64,000 nucleotides of DNA from an uncultured Lewinella sp. (GTDB lineage Bacteria; Bacteroidota; Bacteroidia; Chitinophagales; Saprospiraceae): NCBI GenBank assembly GCA_937873655.1, contig CALMYQ010000121.1:1-64000 (forward strand). Reading direction: 5' to 3'. A program made the position numbers and the translations under genes. The notes under the pieces were generated by a model that searched no databases, was not told the origin of the DNA, and saw only the letters and a list, made by a program, of their open reading frames with translations. This document shows positions 51,651-59,869 of the stretch, piece after piece; positions within the stretch are counted from its first letter, which is position 1, and every line of letters starts with the position of its first letter.

Positions 51651-54485
51651 TTATCGTAGGATCACCATCTTCTCCATAAGTCCGGCAGAGCCCGGGCTTG
51701 CCAGGTGGAAATAATACAGCCCGGGAGGCCAGGCCGTTCCGTCAATATAAGCGGTAGTTTCCGAAGCAACCGGGTATGATAATACAACCCTGCCCAAAGG
51801 CGAAATGACCCGCAATGTCCCCGTTGCGCCTTTTGGGAAGATTACCTTGATCCCGCCGTCGCCGGGGTTCGGGCTCAAAACCATCCGGTCGGTTTCAGCA
51901 TAAACATCGGCCGGGTCAACAGCCTGGATGCCGCGGGATGAGCCTTCCGCACCGTCATCCAATAGTGCAACCTGTGCGCAGGGATCGAGCCAGGCTCGGG
52001 CCAGTACAACGGCGCCCCCATCTGTTGCAGGTGACTGGCCAGCAGCCAATGCTTGGATGAAAGCATCATCCGCTGGAGAATTGCTCTGGAGAACCCGTTT
52101 TATCCCGTAGTCAAACAGGGTTTTATACGCCTGTTCCTGGCTGGTTGAGGCTGCAGTGGCTTGATTGAAACCGGCGGCGGCCGACCACTGTTGGGCGCGT
52201 TGCTGCCGGATCAGGGTTTTCTGGTCCTTCTCCTGCAAATACAGGGGACGAAGTTGGGCAAAGGCCTGTTTTTTGGCGGCCAGAAAGCCTACGTTGAAAG
52301 CGGGTTGCGCCAGCGTATCGGTATATGTGTTTTCCAGGGCGATCAGGCTGTCCAGCCATTCCGTTCGCTGCAGCCGGATATTGTCCAGATCCGTCTCCAT
52401 GTTTGCGGGAACCTCCAGCGCCTCCTCTAATTGATAGGCTATACTGGCCAACCGCCCCAACGCCGTATTTTGCCGGGCGTTGAAGTAGGAAGAGGCCAGA
52501 TAATGCTGGCTCAGCAGCCCGGGATCGCGATATAAGTCTGTCATCAGTTGAAACCCAGCTTCCCACAGGTCATTTGATCCGCTGACATAATTGCTGATAT
52601 TGCCGTTAAGGCTCAGTTCGTCAAACGAAGAGATCTTCTCAGGTGCCCCGCCTCCAGTGCAATAATTCAAAGAACCGCTCTCAAATTTAAACCAATCTTG
52701 TGAAGGATTTAAAAGCTGAGCCGGCGGCAATACGGCAGGATTGGTAGACTCGGTAATAAAAGGAGAAAAAAGAAACAAAGGAGACGCGTACTCAGCCGCA
52801 TACAGATCATACGCTTCCGGAGCAACCGACCAAAGGTTCCCGTGCCTGACCTGCTCACCGATCAACACAATGGGGGTTAATTCGGAAAAAGCCATGAATA
52901 ATCCTCTTTCATGGAAGTTAAAATTATTGTTCTTCAGCAGTGATTTGTCGTTATTGCCCAACAAGTGAAACCCTCTTGCGGTATTATTTACCGTATTATC
53001 GCATACTTCAACCTTTCTGGAGTCCTCGATATGAATGGCGCATTGTCCGGAATATTCCGTTTTTCCCTTCAGGATCCGGATACCGGTGATGCTATTGTCG
53101 GTGATCTTGTTTTCGGTACCGGTCAGGTTCTTAAATACAATACCCCAGCGTTCAACTTTAAAGATGAGATCCAGGAAATTGACTTGATTATCCGATATTT
53201 CGTTCCTGTTTGACGAGCCGGCAGCTTCAACGAAAATGCCGAAAAGGCTGCTTCCCATACCCGGGATATTCAGGGTGTTTTCTGAAATGAGGAGCGGTAA
53301 AGATGAAACCAGGGCGCAATCGACAAAAATGCCAAACCGTTTGGACTCCAGTCCGGATATCTCAATCTCATTATTTGATACTGTATTTTTTCCGCCCAAC
53401 CGGCCGACGCTTTTTTGCAGATAAATGCCGAAAAAAGCCCCTTGATTCATGTGAAATTCGTTGTTGTGAATCAGGATATTCTCAGCATTCAGGTTATCGA
53501 CCGAGCGGACTCCAAATACCTGGATACCGGAAAAATGGCCGTCCTGAATATCCAGTTCCGTTCCCTTGGTTAAAATGCCGCTCAGCAAACAATCCTGAAA
53601 TACGGAACTGCCCAGCGTTTCATTAAGTATCGGTACGTAAACCCCTTTTACTGTCAGGGAACCGCCCTCCGTATAAATGCCTGCGCCGGTTTCATCGCCT
53701 TCCGAATCATCCATTTTGTAAAACTGGCAACCCTGGACGATAATATCCGCATCCGATCCTCGGATGCCGTAGTGGAGGTACAGGAATTCGTTGCTGGTAT
53801 TGTATTTCCCTATGACAGCAGCTCCACCTTCTACGAGTATTCCTGAGTTGGAGATCTTTCCGGGTTCAGGGGTTTGCCCGGGGTAGGGCGAATTCAATAA
53901 GGAGGTGCAGGTAAACCGGTTGCCGCCGAAATAATCCATTAACAGGTCCGAGTACCCGTCGAACAGATTTGAATTACGAATACCGACGTCATTCCGGTTA
54001 AACTCTACATAGGCCAGCGACAGGTATGCGTCCGGTCCGGTGCTGATGGCGTATTGGGCGTCTTCGATATTGGAAGTATAGACGCTGAGTTTGGCATTCG
54101 ACCTCAACGTAATGCCTTTCCACATTTCCGAACAGGCATAAAATTTGGAATTGTTGATAAATAAACTCTGGCCCGAGGCCACAATGATCTGCGCGCCGGG
54201 ACCGAATTCCAGTCTGCAGGACCAAATACCGACCGGCGAATCAATGTGCAAAGTGCCGTTGATCCTGATTTTTTTGTTTGAAAAGCTGAAATACGGATTC
54301 AAACCCAAGGTAGAAGTATACGTGTTGCTGGAACCATCAACGCCATATATCTGGTCCGCAGATTGGTTGCCGTAAGCCGCACATAATGTGTTTTGCAAAG
54401 GCGGAGGAGGCAAGGGAGGTAAATCGATGCAATCGTATATCGCTCTGGATTGAGCAGGCAGGAACAATGGAATGAAAATTAACAA
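51651..54485 (-). CDS. Secreted right-handed beta-helix protein with type A T9SS domain; start disrupted at a G7 tract
   Basis: About 944 residues in the open frame. Residues about 60-560 are parallel beta-helix coils (GILVEGGAAVIGKYNTSNEF, NILIHNNEFHMNQG, ITDNSITGIRILKG, CDNTVNNTARGFHLLGNN). A helical stretch follows, and the C-terminus is a type A sorting domain (MVLSPNPGDGGIKVIFPKG ... GLYYFHLASPGSAG). The frame opens only at a TTG (54485) inside a hydrophobic stretch. The only good start is the ATG at 54532, but it is out of frame; one extra base in the G7 tract (54503-54509) joins MSSLRFLYPP to LVFAFILLIFIPLFLPAQS and restores a complete signal peptide. This suggests slipped-strand phase variation, or a sequencing indel. 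More A/T-rich than its neighbours. Confidence 0.75.
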   Translation of the reverse strand: MLIFIPLFLPAQSRAIYDCIDLPPLPPPPLQNTLCAAYGNQSADQIYGVDGSSNTYTSTLGLNPYFSFSNKKIRINGTLHIDSPVGIWSCRLEFGPGAQIIVASGQSLFINNSKFYACSEMWKGITLRSNAKLSVYTSNIEDAQYAISTGPDAYLSLAYVEFNRNDVGIRNSNLFDGYSDLLMDYFGGNRFTCTSLLNSPYPGQTPEPGKISNSGILVEGGAAVIGKYNTSNEFLYLHYGIRGSDADIIVQGCQFYKMDDSEGDETGAGIYTEGGSLTVKGVYVPILNETLGSSVFQDCLLSGILTKGTELDIQDGHFSGIQVFGVRSVDNLNAENILIHNNEFHMNQGAFFGIYLQKSVGRLGGKNTVSNNEIEISGLESKRFGIFVDCALVSSLPLLISENTLNIPGMGSSLFGIFVEAAGSSNRNEISDNQVNFLDLIFKVERWGIVFKNLTGTENKITDNSITGIRILKGKTEYSGQCAIHIEDSRKVEVCDNTVNNTARGFHLLGNNDKSLLKNNNFNFHERGLFMAFSELTPIVLIGEQVRHGNLWSVAPEAYDLYAAEYASPLFLFSPFITESTNPAVLPPAQLLNPSQDWFKFESGSLNYCTGGGAPEKISSFDELSLNGNISNYVSGSNDLWEAGFQLMTDLYRDPGLLSQHYLASSYFNARQNTALGRLASIAYQLEEALEVPANMETDLDNIRLQRTEWLDSLIALENTYTDTLAQPAFNVGFLAAKKQAFAQLRPLYLQEKDQKTLIRQQRAQQWSAAAGFNQATAASTSQEQAYKTLFDYGIKRVLQSNSPADDAFIQALAAGQSPATDGGAVVLARAWLDPCAQVALLDDGAEGSSRGIQAVDPADVYAETDRMVLSPNPGDGGIKVIFPKGATGTLRVISPLGRVVLSYPVASETTAYIDGTAWPPGLYYFHLASPGSAGLMEKMVILR

Positions 54486-54502
54486 TATAAATGCAAAAAC
54501 AA

Positions 54503-54509
54503 GGGGGGG
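54503..54509. repeat. G7 homopolymer tract in the signal-peptide region
   Basis: Seven G on the plus strand (C7 in the sense of the beta-helix gene) lie between the ATG at 54532 and the hydrophobic core of the signal peptide. A length of eight brings the ATG into frame with the 944-residue protein. Confidence 0.8.
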
Positions 54510-54610
54510 TAAAGAAAACGTAAACTGGACATGGTATTTCGGATTTAGGTTAAAGAATCAAGGGTTAAATTCTGATCTGCAATTTAACCCAATTTTCCAA
54601 ATAAGCAAAC

Positions 54611-54683
54611 CGTTCGCCAGAGGCTCCGCCTCGCAGCGGCTACCCTGTCTTCGACTTGCAAAAAAAAACACCCGCCCGGCGCC
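54611..54683. repeat. REP-like element, copy 2
   Basis: CGTTCGCCAGAGGCTCCGCC, then TCGCAGCGGCTACC, TCTTCGACTTG, a run of A and CACCCGCCCGGC: the same order as copy 1 at 49749, with a few changes in the middle. It lies between the ROK gene (stop 54694) and the beta-helix gene. Confidence 0.8.
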
Positions 54684-54693
54684 CACCGGATCC

Positions 54694-55596
54694 TTACCGC
54701 GCCATTTGCGTTTGCGCAAAATACCCCGCTCCCAGCAAACCCGCGCGGTTGCCCAGCACGGCCGCTTCGATCCGGACGCCGCGGCTGCAATCGGGCAGGG
54801 CCCATTTCAGGGATTCGGTCCGGACGGCTTCGATATAGGCCGGTCCGGACTCGGACAGTCCGCCTCCGATAATGACCATTTCAGGATTGAATACATTGAT
54901 GTAGCCGCCGATCCCTTGCCCAAGTACCTGGGTGTGGTACCCAATGCAATCAACGGCGATGGGGTCGCCCTGGGCGGCTTGGTTGAATAGATATTTACCG
55001 TTCACGGATTCATCTTCCGTTTTTCTGGATAATTGCTTGTAGCGATCCACCAGCGCGGCCGCCGAGGCAAAATCTTCCCAATATCCCTGCCGGCCTTCGG
55101 ATGAGAACGGGAAACAGCCCAACTCCGTGCCCGCAAAAAAATGCCCCCGGTACAACTCGCCGTTGACGATGATCGCCCCGCCGATCCCGGTGCCGACCGT
55201 GATGAAAACGGCGTTGCGGAGTTGTTCCTTCATGCCGAAACGAAATTCACCGAGCCCCATCAGGTTGGCGTCATTGTCGACAAAAACCGGCAAACCGGTC
55301 CTTTCTTTCAGGATTTCGCCCAAGGGCAGGCTCTCCCATTCGGGCAATTGAAATGCGCCGCCCTTGACCAGGCCGGTTTCCGAATCCACCAGTCCGGGCG
55401 TGCCGATTCCGATGGCCGATGCCGTCGGTTCCCGTTCCAGGGCTTCCAGGATGCATTCAACCAGGGCTTCAATGACGGCTTCTTTTGAGGTTGTCGGCGT
55501 CGGAGTCCGGCGGTTCCACAGCAGGTCGCCCCCCGGGTTGAGGAGGCCGTATTTGATGGCGGTGCCGCCCAGGTCGATGGAGATTACGGGGGACAA
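54694..55596 (-). CDS. ROK family protein (glucokinase-like), zinc motif absent
   Basis: 300 residues. The ROK fold is evident: phosphate-1 loop SIDLGGTAIKYGLL at the N-terminus, IGIGTPGLVD, the catalytic Asp in VFVDNDANLMGLGEF, the phosphate-2 loop AVFITVGTGIGGAI, and the adenosine loop VIIGGGLSESGP. The ROK zinc-binding CxCGxxGCxE motif is missing: after ELGCFPFSS comes EGRQGYWEDFASA, so this is a zinc-less member. It probably phosphorylates glucose or an N-acyl sugar in the cytoplasm. The only plausible start is a TTG at 55596, as no ATG fits. A heptamer array separates it from the gldF stop, so it may be read from the gldA operon. Confidence 0.85.
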   Translation of the reverse strand: MSPVISIDLGGTAIKYGLLNPGGDLLWNRRTPTPTTSKEAVIEALVECILEALEREPTASAIGIGTPGLVDSETGLVKGGAFQLPEWESLPLGEILKERTGLPVFVDNDANLMGLGEFRFGMKEQLRNAVFITVGTGIGGAIIVNGELYRGHFFAGTELGCFPFSSEGRQGYWEDFASAAALVDRYKQLSRKTEDESVNGKYLFNQAAQGDPIAVDCIGYHTQVLGQGIGGYINVFNPEMVIIGGGLSESGPAYIEAVRTESLKWALPDCSRGVRIEAAVLGNRAGLLGAGYFAQTQMAR

Positions 55597-55645
55597 GGAT
55601 AAAGGATAAAGGTTAAAGGTTAAAGGTTAAAGTGTAAAGGTTAAA
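55597..55645. repeat. AAAGGTT heptamer array
   Basis: Units of AAAGGTT and AAAGGAT follow each other with period 7 (aaggataaaggataaagg, then ttaaaggttaaaggttaaag) in the 55 bases between the ROK start codon and the gldF stop. A third 7-base array with a different unit. Confidence 0.85.
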
Positions 55646-55651
55646 GTGGGG

Positions 55652-56383
55652 TTACCATTTTCGGCGGCCGAGGGAGACCACGGTCGCATAGATGAACAGG
55701 GCGGTTACCGACAGGAAATAGATCATATCCCGGCTGTCCACCACGCCGCGACTGATGGAGCGGTAATGATCGTCGATGCCGAAGGATTGGATCAGGTCGT
55801 CGGATTTGCCGTAGAAAACAGGCAACTGGCTGAAATAGTACATGCCGTAATGGATCAGGAAACAGAGCAATGCAGCCAGGATAAAGGCCACGATCTGGTT
55901 GCTGGTCAGCGAGGAGGCCAGCAGGCCGATGGAAATGAAGATGCCGGCCAGCAGGAACAGGCCGAGGTACGAACCGACTGTAGCGCCTGAATCGATATTG
56001 CCTTTCGGAATGCCCAACTGGTATACGGTGATGTAATACAGCAGGGTAGGGATCAGCGCGAACGCCACCAGGGTAAGGCTGGCCAGGAATTTTCCCATCA
56101 CGATCGATGTATCCGAAATCGGCCGGGTGGCCAGCAACTCAATGGTGCCGGATTGGGTTTCCTCTGCGAACGACCGCATGGTGACGGCAGGGATCAGAAA
56201 CATGAAGATCAGCGGCGCCATCGTGAACAGTTGCTCAAGGGTGGCCACCCGGTAGTTCAGCAGGCTGGTATCCGGAAAGACGAACATGACCAACCCCAGG
56301 ATCACCAGGAAAACCCCGACGGAGATATAACCGATGAGGGAACTGAAAAACGCGTTGATCTCTTTTTTATAAATACTCCACAT
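55652..56383 (-). CDS. gldF: Gliding-motility ABC transporter permease GldF
   Basis: 243 residues with six likely membrane helices and no signal peptide. The start MWSIYKKEINAFFSSLIGYI and the loop VTMRSFAEETQSGTIELLAT are typical of ABC-2 permeases and close to GldF. Others are LLYYITVYQLGIPKGNIDSG and YFSQLPVFYGKSDDLIQSFG. GldF forms an inner-membrane ABC complex with GldA (two genes upstream) needed for gliding in Flavobacterium johnsoniae. The intervening gene is 12 bases upstream. A gldG gene, often next, is not found in the window. Confidence 0.9.
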   Translation of the reverse strand: MWSIYKKEINAFFSSLIGYISVGVFLVILGLVMFVFPDTSLLNYRVATLEQLFTMAPLIFMFLIPAVTMRSFAEETQSGTIELLATRPISDTSIVMGKFLASLTLVAFALIPTLLYYITVYQLGIPKGNIDSGATVGSYLGLFLLAGIFISIGLLASSLTSNQIVAFILAALLCFLIHYGMYYFSQLPVFYGKSDDLIQSFGIDDHYRSISRGVVDSRDMIYFLSVTALFIYATVVSLGRRKW

Positions 56384-56395
56384 TGCTGGGTTGGG

Positions 56396-57067
56396 TTATC
56401 TGGGTAAATACAGGGCATTTCGCTTGTTGAAAGCGGCGATCAACCGGTATCCCGCTTCCGGCGTGAGTTCCTGTGCGGTATTCGACAGCACTTTTTGCAA
56501 TTCAGGGTCGCCGGCAGTCAGCCGCTTCAGGTTGCCGGCATCGGCAGGTGATATCTTCCCGGTGGTGAAATCCAGCACACGGGTTTGGGTTTCCCATTTC
56601 GGTCTGGACAGGTCGGCCGACCGGAAGGGGAGCCTGGTCAGCGGATTATAGGCCGTAATCGTCACCTTGTGATCCACCTTCTCTTCGAATTCGAAATAGC
56701 CGAGCCGGCCGACCGTCCGCAACTGCGCAAAAGCGGCAAAGGCGTGATCTTTTACCGGGACGGGCAGGTAAACCAATCCGTCGAGGCAAAGCGCCCAGAT
56801 GTTGTCCAGGTCGATGGCAACGGCGCCCGTATCCGACTTAACGGCCAGGTAATCCGATTTGGTGATCAGCGTTTCCGCATTGGTGACGATGCGGCCTTCC
56901 AGTTGTGCCACAGGGATTTCCGGCTGGCCTGCGCACAATTCGCGAAAGCCGAAATAGACCCCGTCCTTGAACCGGAAATCGTCCGTCAGAAGGACGCTGT
57001 CCGGTTGAGCGGTCACGGTTTTCAGACACAAAACCGACAGGCAGATGAAATAAAGCAGTCGCATCAC
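56396..57067 (-). CDS. Secreted protein of unknown function between gldA and gldF
   Basis: 223 residues with a signal peptide (MMRLLYFICLSVLCLKTVTA followed by QPDSVLL). No named domain recognised. The mature part has short beta-strand segments (FRFKDGVYFGFRELCAGQPE, YLAVKSDTGAVAIDLDNIWA, LGYFEFEEKVDHKVTITAYN) and a helical end (LTPEAGYRLIAAFNKRNALY). Its start codon overlaps the gldA stop (ATGA, 57064-57067), so translation is probably coupled, and gldF begins 12 bases behind it. The position suggests a periplasmic partner of the GldAF transporter, which is inference. Confidence 0.7.
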   Translation of the reverse strand: MMRLLYFICLSVLCLKTVTAQPDSVLLTDDFRFKDGVYFGFRELCAGQPEIPVAQLEGRIVTNAETLITKSDYLAVKSDTGAVAIDLDNIWALCLDGLVYLPVPVKDHAFAAFAQLRTVGRLGYFEFEEKVDHKVTITAYNPLTRLPFRSADLSRPKWETQTRVLDFTTGKISPADAGNLKRLTAGDPELQKVLSNTAQELTPEAGYRLIAAFNKRNALYLPR

Positions 57068-58008
57068 TTAGCCTCTTTTTTGCCCTTTGCAGGAGCTGTT
57101 TTCTCGGCGGTCAGGGAGCGGAAGACCTCTTCCATTTCCAGCTCTTCCATCCGCATTTCGAGCAGGATGAGCTTGTTTTCAACGGCAAAATTAAAAACGG
57201 AGGGCCTCACATCCTGGTCGCCGGCAGCATCAAGCCGCCATTTGGTCCCACCCACGGAAACGGCCTTGATCACCCCGGGAATCTCCTGCAATTTGTCGGC
57301 CGTCGTTTTCCCGGTGAATTCCACCATCACGGACTGGCTGCCCTGGAGCCGGGAGGTCAGATTGCGGATGGGGTCGTTGGCCACAATGCGGCCTTTATTG
57401 ATGATCACCACCCGGTCGCAGATGGCCTGTACCTCCTGCATGATATGGGAGGAAAAAATGATGGTTTTCTCTTTGCCCAGGTCCTTGATCAATGCCCGGA
57501 TCTCGGCCAGCTGGTTGGGATCGAGCCCGGAGGTGGGTTCGTCGAGGATGAGCACCGGCGGGTTGTGGAGCAATGCCTGGGCCAGCCCCACCCGTTGACG
57601 GTAGCCTTTGGACAAGGCGCGGATGGGCTTGTGCTGTTCGCGTTCGAGCCCGGTGAGCGCGATCATCTCGCCGACCCGTTGGCCCGCGTTGGACAATTTA
57701 TGCAAGCCGGCGATGAATCCCAGGTATTCCCGGACGTACATGTCCACATACAGCGGGTTGTTCTCCGGCAGGTAACCGATATGCTTGCGCACTTCTTCCG
57801 AACTTTCTGCGATATCGAAACCGCACACGCTGACCTCGCCTTCTGTCGGCGGGATGAAGCAGGAAATGATCTTCATCGTGGTAGACTTTCCGGCGCCGTT
57901 GGGCCCCAGGAAGCCGAGCACCTCGCCGGGCCGGGCCTCAAAGCTGATCTCATCGACAGCCCGCTGCGATCCGTAGGTCTTGGTTAATTGACTGACTTTT
58001 ACAGACAT
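57064..58008 (-). CDS. gldA: Gliding-motility ABC transporter ATP-binding protein GldA
   Basis: 314 residues. The ABC ATPase features are complete: Walker A GPNGAGKST, the signature ALSKGYRQRVGLAQALLHNP, Walker B PVLILDEPTSGLDPNQL and the switch His in IIFSSHIMQEVQAICD. The C-terminal 80 residues are the extension usual in GldA, with MRMEELEMEEVFRSLTAEKT. GldA powers the GldAFG transporter involved in gliding of Bacteroidota. First gene of the gldA-orf-gldF operon; the next gene overlaps its stop by four bases. Upstream are the palindrome GCAGCATGCTGC (58037-58048) and a repeat-rich region. Confidence 0.93.
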   Translation of the reverse strand: MSVKVSQLTKTYGSQRAVDEISFEARPGEVLGFLGPNGAGKSTTMKIISCFIPPTEGEVSVCGFDIAESSEEVRKHIGYLPENNPLYVDMYVREYLGFIAGLHKLSNAGQRVGEMIALTGLEREQHKPIRALSKGYRQRVGLAQALLHNPPVLILDEPTSGLDPNQLAEIRALIKDLGKEKTIIFSSHIMQEVQAICDRVVIINKGRIVANDPIRNLTSRLQGSQSVMVEFTGKTTADKLQEIPGVIKAVSVGGTKWRLDAAGDQDVRPSVFNFAVENKLILLEMRMEELEMEEVFRSLTAEKTAPAKGKKEAK

Positions 58009-58902
58009 TGATTCTTCTTATTCCCGGGTTTAAAACGCAGCATGCTGCAGTTTCGTGTTAAAACGCCCAAACTAAACTACCGGGCAAAATCAGCAAGTCG
58101 GACGCAATGTGCTGAGCGAAGTCGAAGCCCCACTCCCTTGCCATCCGACAAATCTCCGAATTTTATTTTATTTCCGGAAACGGGGATCGCGGATTGAATC
58201 AATTGGTTCGATTGTTCGATTGTTCGATTGTTCGATTGATCCGATTGTTCGATTGCCGGCGTCCGTCAATTGGTCAGGCCAATTGAATCATCCGGATCAA
58301 TCCAAGAATCGGATCAATCCAAAAATGAGGTTTTTCCCATTTCCCGCCCAAAACGCCCCATTTTCACCTGTTCAGCGACCATTTGCTAATTTTGTCGGTC
58401 GGAGTTTGAAATTAGTTTAGCAAATATGGGCATGTTTCCGAACGAAAGCTCTAACTTTGGCCCCGATTTTCCAACCTCCAGGTTCAAATTGCAATTACCC
58501 CCAAAAACCACCAAAGGGTTGTTTCGGCCCGTCGGATGCAATAAAGCAACCGACACGGCAGTTTGAACTGTCGGTTACTGCGCCTGTAGCCTTGAACGGC
58601 GTTCAATGAACAGCCTGAATTAACATGGAGATGGATTAAAACGGCTTCAAAGGCGCCAATTCCACGAAGTATTTTGGCACTAAATCATTAACGAGTCATT
58701 CGTTGAAAAGACGACCTACCACGTCCGGGATGCTGTATTACCGGGCTGCCGGCGGCTTTGTCTCCGGTGTAGCCTTTCAGCGTCCAAACGTGTCGTGTTG
58801 TTTCCTGCAACATTTGGTCGTTAAGTCCTTATGATTAAACTGAAACTGTAGCATATGCTGCTTTTGGCACACTTAAAATTGCAGGTCTCAAAAACACGTC
58901 CC
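58009..58902. other. Long gene-free region with repeats and hairpins
   Basis: 894 bases without a supported gene, between the divergent gldA and the PorP/SprF-like gene. It holds a 12-base palindrome (58037-58048), the LSEVEA-type element (58108-58128), the GATTG hairpin (58196-58325), two -7-like boxes (TAATTTTG 58387-58394, TAACTTTG 58452-58459), an 8-bp stem AACCGACA/TGTCGGTT (58548-58576) with a second small hairpin inside, and a GGCT-CCGG stem near 58744-58774. The last 450 bases could be a long leader RNA of the secretion operon. Confidence 0.5.
58196..58325. repeat. GATTGATCCGATT hairpin element, third locus
   Basis: TTCGATTGATCCGATT at 58231-58246, the same 16 bases as the left arm of the hairpin at 4744, after several GATTGTTC units. 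AATCGGATCAATC at 58307-58319 complements 58234-58246. CAATTGG/CCAATTG forms a small internal hairpin. Confidence 0.8.
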
Positions 58903-59847
58903 ATGAATAAATGGTGTTTACTCCCTTGCCTTGTGCTCGCCGCTTTCGGCATGAAAGCTCAACAGCTTTCCCTGTTTACCCAATACCGGGAAAACGCAAC
59001 CCTCATAAATCCCGCCGCCATGGAAGCCGACTTCCTTGCAACAGGCAGCAACATGACCTTCGGGGCCTCTTACCGGGCCCAGTGGGTAGGGCTCAGCGGC
59101 GGCCCCCGGACACAGACCTTCCGGGGCTCTTACGTCAACACTGAATTCAGCGGCGTTACCTTCCTCGCCGGCGGCCACCTCATCAATGACCGTACCGGCC
59201 CCACCGGCTTTACCGGCCTGTACGGGCGCATCGGCGGGGTCATCGGCGGCGACCCCGAATACAGCGGTCTGGCTTTTGCCATCAGCGGCGGTCTGGTGCA
59301 GTTCCGGGTAGACGCCGACAAGGTGTCCCTCCGCGATCCGGGCGACGTGGTCGGCAGCCAGGATCAAACCCAGCTTTTTCCCGACGTCGGCCTCGGCGTG
59401 TATTACTACCAGACAGTCGGCGACGGCAACATGTTTTATACCGGCCTTTCCGTGCCCCAGGTCTTTGGTCTTGACCTGACCTTCCAGGACGAGAACGGCG
59501 ACTTTTTCATCAAACGGGTCCAGCACATTTACGGCATGGCCGGCTATTATAAGTTTTTCGATAACGACAGTTACCTCGAAACCTCCATGTGGCTGAAGTA
59601 TGCCGGCGGCGCGCCGATTAACGCGGACCTTAACCTGCGCTACCAGACCCCAAGCAGCATTTGGCTCGGCGCCGGGGTCTCTACAGGCAGTAACTTCCAC
59701 CTTGATGCCGGATTCTTCCTGGGTGATAACGCCGGGTTGGACAACATCATTAAAGTGGGTTACGGTTTCGACTATTCCTTCAGCTCGTTCGGGCCGACTG
59801 CCGGCAGTACCCACGAGATCAACCTTACTTTTTCTTTTGAACGTTAA
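58903..59847 (+). CDS. PorP/SprF family outer-membrane protein, second copy
   Basis: 314 residues from the ATG at 58903, which opens a signal peptide (MNKWCLLPCLVLAAFGMKAQ); the longer frame from 58855 adds a non-signal segment. The mature start QLSLFTQYRENATLINPAAM is the family's NP-A box, followed by beta-strands such as GRIGGVIGGDPEYSGLAFAI and the final GYGFDYSFSSFGPTAGSTHE with INLTFSFER, a barrel C-terminal strand. It is expected in the outer membrane with a type IX substrate. The large protein that follows after 22 bases is the likely partner, mirroring the pair at 9023-14961 but with the order of genes reversed. Confidence 0.87.
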   Translation: MNKWCLLPCLVLAAFGMKAQQLSLFTQYRENATLINPAAMEADFLATGSNMTFGASYRAQWVGLSGGPRTQTFRGSYVNTEFSGVTFLAGGHLINDRTGPTGFTGLYGRIGGVIGGDPEYSGLAFAISGGLVQFRVDADKVSLRDPGDVVGSQDQTQLFPDVGLGVYYYQTVGDGNMFYTGLSVPQVFGLDLTFQDENGDFFIKRVQHIYGMAGYYKFFDNDSYLETSMWLKYAGGAPINADLNLRYQTPSSIWLGAGVSTGSNFHLDAGFFLGDNAGLDNIIKVGYGFDYSFSSFGPTAGSTHEINLTFSFER

Positions 59848-59869
59848 TCCAAAATCAGCCATAGTCCCA

